Shown: positions 1-8,309 of the stretch, one piece after another
Position numbering within the stretch: position 1 is the stretch's first letter
How the letters are laid out: the number at the start of each line of letters is the position of its first letter
Source: UBA4722 sp044221135
GTDB taxonomy: Bacteria > Pseudomonadota > Gammaproteobacteria > DSM-16500
Reading direction: 5' to 3'
NCBI GenBank assembly: GCA_044221135.1
Contig: JBGAPT010000029.1
Location: 1 to 25,266 of the forward strand
DNA: 25,266 nucleotides
The notes under the pieces: model-generated
Databases searched by the model: none
What the model was told of the DNA's origin: nothing
What the model saw: the letters and a program-made list of their open reading frames with translations, nothing else
Made by a program: the position numbers and the translations under genes

Positions 1-1
1 T

Positions 2-124
2 CACATTGAACCTTATGACTGGTTCCGATATGTATTACAGCAGATTCCTTTATGCCAGTCAGAAAGTGAAATTGAAGATTTATTGCCGTTTAATATTGAT
101 CGAACGCTGTTAGGTGGGCGGTAG
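2..124 (+). CDS. IS66-type transposase, C-terminal end (partial)
   Basis: The window opens inside a reading frame that ends at a TAG at 122-124. The 40 visible residues include IEPYDWFRYVLQQIP and later EIEDLLPFN, which is the usual C-terminal tail of IS66 transposases (IEPY..LR.VL..LP, then IE.LLPWN). The catalytic region lies upstream of the window, so it cannot be said whether the element is intact. A short stretch about 15 bases after the stop could be the right terminal repeat, but its partner is not visible. Confidence 0.75.
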   Translation, partial: HIEPYDWFRYVLQQIPLCQSESEIEDLLPFNIDRTLLGGR

Positions 125-196
125 ATTTAGCGGATACGATTAATTACTCAAAAAGCCGCATTATAATAAAATGGCCTTGGCTAGCTTAAGAGCAGA

Positions 197-262
197 GCCT
201 GTGCTGTTCGAGTTGCTACTTAAGGAGAATTTAATGTAATTAAGAATTCGAACAGCGCAGGC
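197..262. repeat. Imperfect 17-bp inverted repeat, IS-end-like
   Basis: The left arm (197-213) and right arm (246-262) are reverse complements at 15 of 17 positions, separated by 32 bases. Both arms carry CTGTTCGA(A/G)T, the sequence found at the ends of the DDE-transposase remnants at 6484 and 22432. The bases after the left arm (GCTAC, TTAAG) also resemble those IS ends. It may be two IS ends left face to face after internal deletion, or a tiny non-autonomous derivative. Confidence 0.6.
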
Positions 263-314
263 CCCGGTCCTGGTCAATTCAGAGATTTGATAACTTTTTA
301 CCAGGATCGAGGCC
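260..314. repeat. Second inverted repeat, overlapping the first
   Basis: The arms at 260-274 and 300-314 pair at 13 of 15 positions (core TCCTGGT / ACCAGGA), with a 25-base loop. It overlaps the right arm of the preceding repeat by a few bases, giving nested palindromes in otherwise non-coding DNA. The rest of 315-472 shows no gene, and no clear terminator for the minus-strand gene ending at 473 was found. Confidence 0.5.
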
Positions 315-472
315 AGACCTCTACTTGTGTCTAAACTGAATGAGGATCAAAAAATATTACTACAGGTTGTTTAATTAAAATGTCAACAAACAGAAATCCT
401 GTGAAAGGTAGCGGATTTTGACAGATCCAGTACTAATCAATATATCAGATAAAAATTTTCTCTTACGTAAAA

Positions 473-2131
473 TCAACCGTGAACCCTCGTGAAACCATTT
501 TTTTGTGATGTAGCGTCAGGGTTTACATTTTTTGCAACCGAAGATAGGGGTGCTCCTTGAGATGCTGATTTATCTTTATTAAAGCCTAACTTAGTAACCA
601 ATCCTTTTTTTTGCTGTGTGTGGGCAGAAGCTTTATTTGTATTTGCCCTAGCAGATACCGATTGTGTTAAGTTTTTCTTAGATGCACGTGTTTTATTTCC
701 GCTAGACGGTATTGATCCAACAGAGGGTTTTACACTAGTTGCTTTTCGAGAAGAAGATGGAGCTACTATAGCAACCGTTGATTGTAATGGTTGCGATGTT
801 GGGTTTTTTGCAACGGGTAGAAATACCCGTTGTAGTTTACCTGTGGATGTAACAGAGACATTATTAGCATGAGTTACTGGCTTATCTACTGCTGTAGAAA
901 AAAGACTACCCCCTAATTGAGGAGATGTTTCCTTTGAAACATGCTCACGATTCAATGATAATCTAGTCAATGAATCAACGTCATCATCACTGCTAGACGA
1001 TCTGGAATCGTTATCCAGTACACTGGTTGAGGGGTCAATGAGTGAAAATATTGTAGCCGCCGATAATTCTGAGTCTTCCTTGATAGGTGCAACTGCTTTA
1101 ACAACTTGACGTACGGGTTGTATTTTAATTTCTAATGCAGGCAAAGCACTGCTTGTAGACTCAGGTGATGCCGTTTTTAACTCGCACTCATCTTTTTTAA
1201 AATGAGCTAGTGGATCTAAGCCATGATCACTGTTTGCCGATTCAGAATCTCTTGGAGTTCTCAATACAGATGAATCTTTTTTTTCATCTGCTGTATAATT
1301 TTCTAATTGAATTTTTATAAAAGGTTTTTTGCTTTTAAAGAAGGATATTACTTCTTTAGGATTTTTTATTTTATCATTACCAGAGAGATCGATCTCTTCT
1401 AAATTAGGAATATCAGCCAGTTTTTTTGCTGCTTCATCATCGAGTTGATTATAAGCTACGTTTAAACTTGTAAGGGAAGGATGTTGAGATAATGCTTGAG
1501 CGCCATTCAAGCCAGTACTATTTAAAAATAAGTTAAGCGTTTTTAATTTCTTATTCCTAACAAGTGATTGTACGCCTTTATCGGTAATATTACATTGAGT
1601 TAAATGAAGCGTAGTGAACGGTAATTCGCTATCGTCGTCCACAGGAGAAAGTGCTTCTGCACCTTCATCGCCTATATCGATATTACAAATACTTAAAGCA
1701 TCTATTTTTGTTTTTTTAAGGCATCGTATCCCCTGAGGAGTAATTCTAGTGCTACTATTATTACTTATATCTAATTTTCTTAAGGTAGTATTTCCAACAA
1801 AAGATTCTAGATCTGTGCTATTAAAAAAATTAGAACTTAAATTAAGATCAGTTAAGTTACTTTTTGCCAACGCAGCGACTCCTTCTGATTTAACTCTATT
1901 ATCTCCTAAATTAAGTTTTTCTAACGTACTTACAGAAGCTAAGGCAGCTACACCCTGATCTCCAATTAAATTACCACGTAAATCAATTTGGCTAACATTG
2001 GGATTTGATGTTAATGCATCGCATAATTCAATTATTTGCTTGTCTTTTAGGCTTTGGGCGCTTAGTTCCAAGGATTTTTCTTCAGTGGTACGGTTCTTAA
2101 TTTTTCCTAATAACTCGGCATTAAATGGCAT
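473..2131 (-). CDS. Leucine-rich-repeat protein, candidate effector
   Basis: The product is 552 residues. Residues ~35-280 form a run of leucine-rich repeats of the ribonuclease-inhibitor type, with recognisable units LEKLNLGDNRV, LTDLNLSSNFF, LRKLDISNNSS, LKTLNLFLNSTG, LTSLNVAYNQL and LEEIDLSGNDK. Residues ~285-552 are low-complexity, rich in Ser, Thr, Lys and Asn, and probably disordered. There is no signal peptide or membrane segment, so it is not a Sec substrate. LRR domains bind proteins, and in intracellular Legionellales such eukaryotic-like proteins are often type IV secretion effectors; that role is inferred here. A GA-rich stretch (GAGAGATTGAG) precedes the ATG as a plausible ribosome site. 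The gene is divergent from the large gene at 2322, with a 190-base shared intergenic region, and both proteins have Ser-rich tails. Confidence 0.85.
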   Translation of the reverse strand: MPFNAELLGKIKNRTTEEKSLELSAQSLKDKQIIELCDALTSNPNVSQIDLRGNLIGDQGVAALASVSTLEKLNLGDNRVKSEGVAALAKSNLTDLNLSSNFFNSTDLESFVGNTTLRKLDISNNSSTRITPQGIRCLKKTKIDALSICNIDIGDEGAEALSPVDDDSELPFTTLHLTQCNITDKGVQSLVRNKKLKTLNLFLNSTGLNGAQALSQHPSLTSLNVAYNQLDDEAAKKLADIPNLEEIDLSGNDKIKNPKEVISFFKSKKPFIKIQLENYTADEKKDSSVLRTPRDSESANSDHGLDPLAHFKKDECELKTASPESTSSALPALEIKIQPVRQVVKAVAPIKEDSELSAATIFSLIDPSTSVLDNDSRSSSSDDDVDSLTRLSLNREHVSKETSPQLGGSLFSTAVDKPVTHANNVSVTSTGKLQRVFLPVAKNPTSQPLQSTVAIVAPSSSRKATSVKPSVGSIPSSGNKTRASKKNLTQSVSARANTNKASAHTQQKKGLVTKLGFNKDKSASQGAPLSSVAKNVNPDATSQKNGFTRVHG

Positions 2132-2248
2132 ATCTCAATCTCTCATATAAGTTTATTTCTACATTGCTGTTAATATTCCTTGCCTTATGATTTCAATAGA
2201 TTTTTTGCTATTTTTAGCTAGGGGCTATTGCATCTAAACATGCGTATT

Positions 2249-2278
2249 TTAACAAAAACACACTTAATATGCTATACA
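2249..2278 (+). promoter_or_regulatory. Possible promoter for the serine-rich gene
   Basis: TTAACA (2249-2254, five of six matches to the -35 consensus) is followed after 18 bases by TATACA (2273-2278, four of six to -10). The start codon is 43 bases further on, with the ribosome site AGGAAAG just before it. The call rests only on sequence resemblance in AT-rich DNA, where chance matches are frequent. Confidence 0.35.
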
Positions 2279-2321
2279 TTTAATATGATCCTCATAAAAT
2301 TATTCAGACATTAGGAAAGAT

Positions 2322-5300
2322 ATGCCACATAAACCACAGCTACTTACGGCAAGCAAAGGTTTAGCAGCTATAGAACGTTTTAGAGCTGAGGAAAAAGCTC
2401 GGGGTCGCGAAATTCCAACTGATGCAAATGTTGCATGTTTAGTAAATGCTTCTATTCGCGAGCAGCCTTTTGTATCTAGCAGTCGAGGAGAATTTTTACA
2501 TGCTGAGTTAATTGTAATAATGCGAGCGGTGGAATACCAAGGACTATGTCCAAAAGGAACAGTAGATGCTATCATTTATGATATAGACGCTGCTGTTAAA
2601 GATCTTCGCGCAGAAGAAGATTCATTAGAACACATCCACCAACAAATGCCATTGCGCTATCAAGAGCTTATAAATCGAAGAAATGCCTTATTAATGTTAT
2701 ATAAAAATATTAATGGTAATACTACTCTTACCTCAGAGCGAAAGCCATGCAAACCAGATTGTAGGCCTATAATAAAAAAATGCACGGATGAAAATCGCAT
2801 AGATATTGAATATAGACAAACAGCTGGACTTCCTCGAGAACAGACAGCTGAAAATCTAGAAAAAAGAAGTGAAAGAGATGCTAAAGAAAGAGAAGATTTT
2901 GATAAAAAAATAAATACTGCTGCTAGCAAAACTTCCCCAAAAATTTTTCGTGATTATAATGCAGAAGGCAAAAAACTTTTTGAACAAGGAGAATATCGAC
3001 AAGCGAGGGATTCTTTTCGAAAAGCTCTAGACAATTATAGAGCATATAATAAAGGAATAAAATTCACTTTAGGATTTATAACAAGAAATATTTCCAAAGA
3101 TATCAAAGAATGTTCTAGACGTATTCGTCTAGAAAAACAAAAGAACGCTAGCCAACAAGAAAATATCGCCCTTTCTAGTACAAAACCACCTGGTGGCGAT
3201 AAAGCAGAACCACAAAGAGAAGATAAAAATACTACATCTTTACCTGTTGTTGGTTTATTAAAAACAGCTTCTACTGCTAAAAAAAGAAATAAACAAAAAA
3301 AAGATGATAAAAGTAATATGGCTGTTGGCATAAAAGACGCAAATTCTTTGGAAGAACTTAAAAAGGAACTTGATGCAATAAAAAACGGATTTGATGCAAT
3401 AAAATCAGAAATAAATCTCAAAAATAAGAAACCTGTTACTTTAATATCTCAGCTTGATAAACTTCAAGAACGTTTGTCTATAGTCGAAAGAAAAATACTC
3501 CAAAAAGAAATGTCAATGTCTTTTAATCTAACCAATATTTCTGATATACAATTGAGATTACAAAACAAATTATATGAAAAAGTATATGCAATATTAGAAG
3601 ATACTATAGAATTAGATAAACAAATTAATGAACTAAAAGATACAACTTCAACACAATCTACTCAGTTTAGTAGATTAATAAAGACTGTCGAACATATCAG
3701 GCAGTTAGCAGGCGCTAACACTAAAAAAATAACTAGAAACCAACAAGAAAATGTAGACGTCGCAGCTAAAGGATGGCTAATACGGGTTGAGTATTATCAA
3801 GAAGAAATATATAAACAATTATCATCTCCATCTGTTGATCCTGAGTTAAGACCCCTTTTGAAACAGAAAATTGCATTGCTTGATCAACAAAAAAATGAGT
3901 TAAAAAAATATGTGTCACCCAATAGCTCACTTTTTGCTGAACTAGAGTCTCCATTCGAAGAATATGCAAATTTATTGACACCTTCTGGCTCTTCTAGTAG
4001 TAGTTCCTTATCTGGTGACAGCTCAAGCTCATCAGATACTTTTCATCCTTCATCAAGCAATAGTTCAAAGCCAGCTACTCCATTAACTTTAAAAGCTGAC
4101 GCACAAAAACAATTTTGGGATCGAGCAGTTGCTACGTTTTCACAGGAACAATCAAGCCTATGGGCTGTTGTAAATTCTTCTATGCTTACAGAAGAACAAA
4201 AAGCAATTGCAGTCAAAGCAAATCTTACAGAAGAACAAAAAAAAATTTTAGTCATAGCCAGCGCTACAAAAAAATCAAATTCATCTTTGGATGTGACACG
4301 CTTTCAGCTTTCATCTAAACAGCAAAAAATATTGGAGATGATAAATTCCATTTATAAGCAATCCTTGGACGCAAACGCAACAAGTCCATTAAGTCACCCC
4401 GGATCTCCACCAAGCAGTAGCTCAAGTTCATCCAGTTCTTCTAGTAGCAGCAGCTCGGACCCACCAGATTCTTCTAGCTCTTCTAGTAGCAGCTCCTCAT
4501 CCAGTTCTAGCTCAGAAGAGGCAAAAACTGAAAGTTTAGATATTTCTGAGGCTCATGAATTAAGTAGCGATGAAATTCAAATGGCATTAGAAGAAAAATT
4601 ACATAATTCTGCTCATATTATGCATACGGAACTGGGATCGGTAAGTTCTATGTTTAGTCTTGATGAACATAAGGTAGAAGAAGCTGTCTGCTTGTACATG
4701 AAAGAAATAGCAGGCTATTATCTAACAGCCGAAGAAAAAATCGTAACTACTGGCTATATACATGAGGATAAAGGGACATTAGAAAAGCCGATTGTGATTC
4801 CATTAAATTTAGGGGTAGCTAGATGGCAACATGGTCAAAACGTAGGAGATGTTATAGGCGGCACGCATTGGATCGTATGTATTATCTTACCGAAGAGCTA
4901 TACTAATGCAGATAAAAAATCGATCTCTCATTCCCATGAGCGGGTGTTTTTAGTTGATTCTGCAAGCGGAAGAAAATTACCTACACTGTTTCAGAAGATG
5001 TTAAGAGAAGGGGGATCTTACGTATTTGAAGCCGAGATAAGTGAATCCGATCCAACGCTAAAAAAAGTGACACATTTTATCCCCGCAGCATTTCCCAACG
5101 CCGAATTTATTGAGATGCCACGGGGTTTCAGACAGCAAGAAGCAATAGACGATCCCAGTTGCGGAAGATGGGTTGTAAATAACGCTTTTTCCATTATTCA
5201 GAATGGTTCTGCAGATTTATTGATACAAGAAGCAAAAGACAGAGGGATGATTTACTCGGATGACGAAAGCTATCTAAGAGCCAGAGAAGGAGCGTTGCAA

Positions 5301-6266
5301 GAAGGAGAATCTACAGCTAATAATGCTGATGAATTCAAAAGATTACTTGCCGAAACTAATGGTCTTTTTACTACAATTTATCCTGCAGACAAAGACTGGC
5401 CTGAACTAGCTAAAGACTTTAACAGAACTTTAAGGACATTTAAAGCAATAAACCCTAATAATGCGGCACCAGAAGATATAAAAACACTCAGGATAATGTT
5501 TTTTCAATTGGAACAAGTAAGGCTATCGCTATTGAAGCTCGAGGAAAGAAAAGGTGATTCAAGCATACATAACACGGGTAGTTCTTCCAGCAGTTCAACT
5601 TCAACAAGCAGCAATTCAAGTCCTCCCTCAGAAACTAATCTAGATAGCCAAAATCCTCCGCCTCCAAACCAACAGCAATCATCAATAACTCAGTTAACCG
5701 CCACAGGTAGTATGTACTCCCTGAGTTCACGTACTCCTCGCATCCCTCGAAGAGGGAACAAGAGCTCTCAGGAACAATCAGCGACGCCCCCTGAAAGCAG
5801 TGTAACTCTACATGTAGCAGACCCGAGAAGCGATCTGGCTACTCCACATGTTGACCCTTCCGTTGCATCAAAACAATCTTCAGGCGTTGACTTATCTGAT
5901 TCTCCTCCAAATTTATCAGGTGAAAATAACCTCAAAGACGGCGGAAAGAGTATTCAGCCTGTATTATCCAGCTCTCCCACGCTTACTGAAGAACAATCAG
6001 AACCTGCATCTCCTCCACCATTATCAGATATAAAACAGAGTAGCAATGCAAATAATAGAAGCAGAGAGCGAACGAGAAGCAAAAATCATGGGAATGAGCC
6101 CGGAAATAAAAATCGTATGGAAGGTATATGGGTTGAAAGTCGCAGAGATCAATCAAGAGATAAAGCTTATGATGAAAGAGAACGAAGCAAAAGCAGAGAT
6201 TACAGCGATCAGTCTAGAAGCGAAAATGACGCAAGCAGCGGCCGTTCACGTTCACCCAAGCGTTAA
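2322..6266 (+). CDS. Giant serine-rich protein with CE-clan protease-like core and RS-like tail
   Basis: The product is 1314 residues, with AGGAAAG seven bases before the ATG and no signal peptide or membrane segment. In order: helical N-terminus; a TPR-like helix pair at ~214-245 (KKLFEQGEYRQARDSFRKAL); long coiled-coil-type stretches to ~550; Ser-rich linker ~555-582; two runs of exactly 15 serines (698-712 and 717-731) split by DPPD; a folded domain ~785-965; more Ser/Pro-rich linker; and an Arg/Ser-rich tail from ~1244. The folded domain shows GGTHWIV (H849), RVFLVDSA (D879), RQQ (~Q938) and DPSCGRW (C947). This is the spacing and motif order of CE-clan cysteine proteases (Ulp1/C48, bacterial deubiquitinases, YopJ-type acetyltransferases). 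A host-directed ubiquitin-like protease or acyltransferase effector is inferred. Fold and substrate are unproven, and no close named homologue was recognised. Confidence 0.8.
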   Translation: MPHKPQLLTASKGLAAIERFRAEEKARGREIPTDANVACLVNASIREQPFVSSSRGEFLHAELIVIMRAVEYQGLCPKGTVDAIIYDIDAAVKDLRAEEDSLEHIHQQMPLRYQELINRRNALLMLYKNINGNTTLTSERKPCKPDCRPIIKKCTDENRIDIEYRQTAGLPREQTAENLEKRSERDAKEREDFDKKINTAASKTSPKIFRDYNAEGKKLFEQGEYRQARDSFRKALDNYRAYNKGIKFTLGFITRNISKDIKECSRRIRLEKQKNASQQENIALSSTKPPGGDKAEPQREDKNTTSLPVVGLLKTASTAKKRNKQKKDDKSNMAVGIKDANSLEELKKELDAIKNGFDAIKSEINLKNKKPVTLISQLDKLQERLSIVERKILQKEMSMSFNLTNISDIQLRLQNKLYEKVYAILEDTIELDKQINELKDTTSTQSTQFSRLIKTVEHIRQLAGANTKKITRNQQENVDVAAKGWLIRVEYYQEEIYKQLSSPSVDPELRPLLKQKIALLDQQKNELKKYVSPNSSLFAELESPFEEYANLLTPSGSSSSSSLSGDSSSSSDTFHPSSSNSSKPATPLTLKADAQKQFWDRAVATFSQEQSSLWAVVNSSMLTEEQKAIAVKANLTEEQKKILVIASATKKSNSSLDVTRFQLSSKQQKILEMINSIYKQSLDANATSPLSHPGSPPSSSSSSSSSSSSSSSDPPDSSSSSSSSSSSSSSSEEAKTESLDISEAHELSSDEIQMALEEKLHNSAHIMHTELGSVSSMFSLDEHKVEEAVCLYMKEIAGYYLTAEEKIVTTGYIHEDKGTLEKPIVIPLNLGVARWQHGQNVGDVIGGTHWIVCIILPKSYTNADKKSISHSHERVFLVDSASGRKLPTLFQKMLREGGSYVFEAEISESDPTLKKVTHFIPAAFPNAEFIEMPRGFRQQEAIDDPSCGRWVVNNAFSIIQNGSADLLIQEAKDRGMIYSDDESYLRAREGALQEGESTANNADEFKRLLAETNGLFTTIYPADKDWPELAKDFNRTLRTFKAINPNNAAPEDIKTLRIMFFQLEQVRLSLLKLEERKGDSSIHNTGSSSSSSTSTSSNSSPPSETNLDSQNPPPPNQQQSSITQLTATGSMYSLSSRTPRIPRRGNKSSQEQSATPPESSVTLHVADPRSDLATPHVDPSVASKQSSGVDLSDSPPNLSGENNLKDGGKSIQPVLSSSPTLTEEQSEPASPPPLSDIKQSSNANNRSRERTRSKNHGNEPGNKNRMEGIWVESRRDQSRDKAYDERERSKSRDYSDQSRSENDASSGRSRSPKR

Positions 6267-6306
6267 TTGTGTCTGTCAGATTAGATTGAGACTAATTCAA
6301 ATAATT

Positions 6307-6482
6307 GTGGTGTATATTTAATACTTCAACAAATATTTATTTACAAAATAACTCATGCTGTGAGAATTGCTATTTAAGCAGAGATTGATAATTAAAATAA
6401 GTTCTTACAGTATTTTTCTATATATACGACTGTAGCAAATTTGTAGCAAACCAAGGTATGATATCAGCTATTATGAGCTAGT
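6307..6482. repeat. Direct repeat copy A (~176 bp)
   Basis: This stretch is about 95% identical to 9068-9244 (nine mismatches and one T-run length difference by eye). It contains the tandem TGTAGCAAA TTTGTAGCAAA and ends at GAGCTAGT. Copy A starts with GTGGTGTATATT, which in copy B is the right half of the toxin operator; the left half and the -10 box are missing here. The IS remnant begins at its right edge. No coding potential was seen between the end of the serine-rich gene and this repeat. Confidence 0.9.
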
Positions 6483-7290
6483 CCTGTTCGAATTCCTAGT
6501 TTAAGCGGCAAAAGGCAATTGAAATAGGTCCCCACAAAACTTTTTCCAGCCATAGCTTCCAATTGGCATAACGCTCTTTTCTAATTGAAGACAACTTTTG
6601 GTAGGCGTAGCACCACCTAATGAGCTATGAGCACGCCAATCGTTGTAATAATTTTTAAATTGATTTAATTTAAGTTCTAGATCATGTTGGTTCCAAAATA
6701 GAGTACGGTCGAGAAATTCGCGTCGTATCGTACCAATTAATCGTTCAACAAATGGATGTGATATCGGGATGTAAGGCACAGATTTTATCGCATTTATTTC
6801 CAAAATTCGTAAGTTAGCTTGCCATCGATAAAAATTAAAAAGTGGATCGTTATCTGTGCTGAGATGGATTGGCAATGCTTTCCTTGCGATGATCTTATTA
6901 AACATACAACAAAGTACAGTTCCATTGACATCGCCCGCATGCACAGAAAAACTAATAATTTTCCTAGTGAATTGATCCATCACAACCATGACCCAATGCG
7001 ATTTTCATAGGATAGACTCACATCTAAATAAATCAATGGACCATAAGCTATCTTTCATCTAACCGAGAAAAGCAAGCCATGAAGAACCGTCGTCTCCTGC
7101 ATTGAGTGGAGTATATTTATCTAAAATCCGCTTAACTATGCCTTTATCAATAGTCATTCCAAATACGCTTTTAATTTGCATAGCGATACGTAAATAACCA
7201 AAGCTTAGATTACGCTTTTTCATTTCAATAACAAGGTCAACCATTTCTTGGCTAGGCCCTTTTGGGCCAGGCTTTTGCTTTGATTTATTA
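6483..7290 (-). pseudogene. Decayed DDE (rve) transposase, IS remnant
   Basis: A single minus-strand frame from about 7290 to the stop at 6501 is broken by two in-frame stops, TAG at 7059-7061 and TGA at 7005-7007; the pieces before and after are in the same phase. Reading through gives KPGPKGPSQE, then FGYLRIAMQI, then DSLWSIDLFRCES, STDNDP and HPFVERLIGTIRREF, so all three DDE residues survive. The N-terminal ~100 residues are missing because the frame starts abruptly at the junction with the truncated fic gene. The outer end (6484-6494, CTGTTCGAATT) recurs at 22432. The copy is inactive as read. Confidence 0.8.
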
Positions 7291-7845
7291 GAAAATAATA
7301 ACCGATTTTATTAGTGGGTCAATGCCATCTTCAGCATGAAGAAATTGTTCAAGATTGCTGAGCTTATCACGAATGACAGACTCACCTTCGGGTGGCGTAT
7401 AAACTACTTCACCTTTTGAGTTAGCAATTTTCGTTCCAGGCACACGTCGAATACCTATATTTCTCCCTTTAATAATTTCTGCGATTTCAATAAATAAATT
7501 AGTAGCAAGAGGTTTATTCTTAAGTGATTTAAAGCCGTACCAGAGTGCTTGGCGATATAGCAGCACTTCTTTAGCATGTGGATCAGTCGCCAACTTCTCA
7601 TCGGCAGCAGCCCTATAAAATTCATCGTTAGTTGTAACGATATTTTCAATTTCAGAGGAAAGACGGGCTTCTTGCAGTACAATGCCATTCACAAGAATAG
7701 CTTGATTAGGAATAGAGTTGACTAACCCTTTTAATTCTGCCAATTTTCGATTAGCTGCAATTGCTTTTTTGAATATAGCAGTTGTTTCCAATTCACATGA
7801 GGGTGGAAGAAGTGGTAAATCATTATAAGGTCGGTCACGATTCAT
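7288..7845 (-). pseudogene. Fic family protein, truncated before the catalytic motif
   Basis: 185 residues with ribosome site AAGGAA before the ATG at 7845. The N-terminal part matches Fic_N/Fic proteins of about 370 residues: DLPLLPP start, the SSEIENI inhibitory-helix motif (S/T)xxxE(G/N)-like at about residues 84-90, and a Fic-core entry with GRNIGIRRVPGT, VVYTPPEGE and DPLIK. The frame then leaves the family (SVIIF, stop) just where the catalytic loop HPFxDGNGR should follow, and a transposase remnant begins in the next bases. AMPylation cannot be expected without this loop. The gene reads in the same direction as the toxin-antitoxin genes upstream and may have been part of their transcript. 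It looks like an IS-mediated truncation. Confidence 0.85.
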
Positions 7846-7872
7846 AAGTATTCCTTACAATTTAAAAAAGAT

Positions 7873-7900
7873 GTCATCCCGCAACAAGTGCGGGGTTGAC
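7873..7900. repeat. Small palindrome, REP-like or terminator
   Basis: CCCGCA (7878-7883) pairs with TGCGGG (7889-7894) across a 5-base loop, flanked by GTCAT and GTTGAC that extend the symmetry. On the minus strand it is followed within ~10 bases by a T-rich run, so it could end transcription after the gene at 7941-8300, upstream of fic. The GTCATCCCGC core is also typical of dispersed intergenic palindromes in many bacteria. Confidence 0.5.
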
Positions 7901-7940
7901 AAGAATGTACCTGCAGCATGACACATGAGTAATGGAGATA

Positions 7941-8300
7941 TCAAATAGCATCCACTTGAAATATCAAGGTTTGATCATTAGATATAACATTAGCGCCTAC
8001 GCAACCCTCTCCTGACTGACTTGGGGGGTTGTGGCCTATCGTTGTGAATGTACAGATTTTTCCATCATCGCCGGTAAAGGTGAGTGTAAATGAGCTATTC
8101 ATGTCTTTCGTATGGATATGAGCGCCATATGGCTGACTGATTTCAAGTGGCTTAAGGCTAATATCAGTAAAATTATCGAGAGAAATGCTATCAGGTAGAT
8201 TCGCGCTAAATGTAACTGAAGAGACGGAGTGAGTTATTGATAGATTTTGTAACTTAATATAAAAATGCGGTGTACTATTTCTTTTGTCAGTATCAGACAT
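7941..8300 (-). CDS. Hypothetical protein in toxin-antitoxin operon
   Basis: 119 residues, not recognised. The sequence is rich in short beta-type stretches (FYIKLQNLSI, FTLTFTG, TLIFQVDAI), without signal peptide, membrane segment or obvious catalytic motif. It begins 9 bases after the antitoxin stop, with a TAGGAG ribosome site before the ATG, so it is very probably the third gene of the toxin-antitoxin operon. It is longer and more complex than typical orphan spacers. A small beta-sandwich accessory protein is possible but speculative. Confidence 0.6.
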   Translation of the reverse strand: MSDTDKRNSTPHFYIKLQNLSITHSVSSVTFSANLPDSISLDNFTDISLKPLEISQPYGAHIHTKDMNSSFTLTFTGDDGKICTFTTIGHNPPSQSGEGCVGANVISNDQTLIFQVDAI

Positions 8301-8309
8301 AAAAAACTC

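Noticed and set aside
618..872. Plus-strand ORF opposite the LRR gene
   Set aside because: It lies wholly inside the low-complexity tail of the LRR protein, has no ribosome site and no family resemblance.
2263..2286. Two TTAATAT boxes resembling PmrA direct repeats before the serine-rich gene
   Set aside because: The half-sites are 16 bases apart, not the ~11 expected for PmrA, and such AT-rich words are common here.
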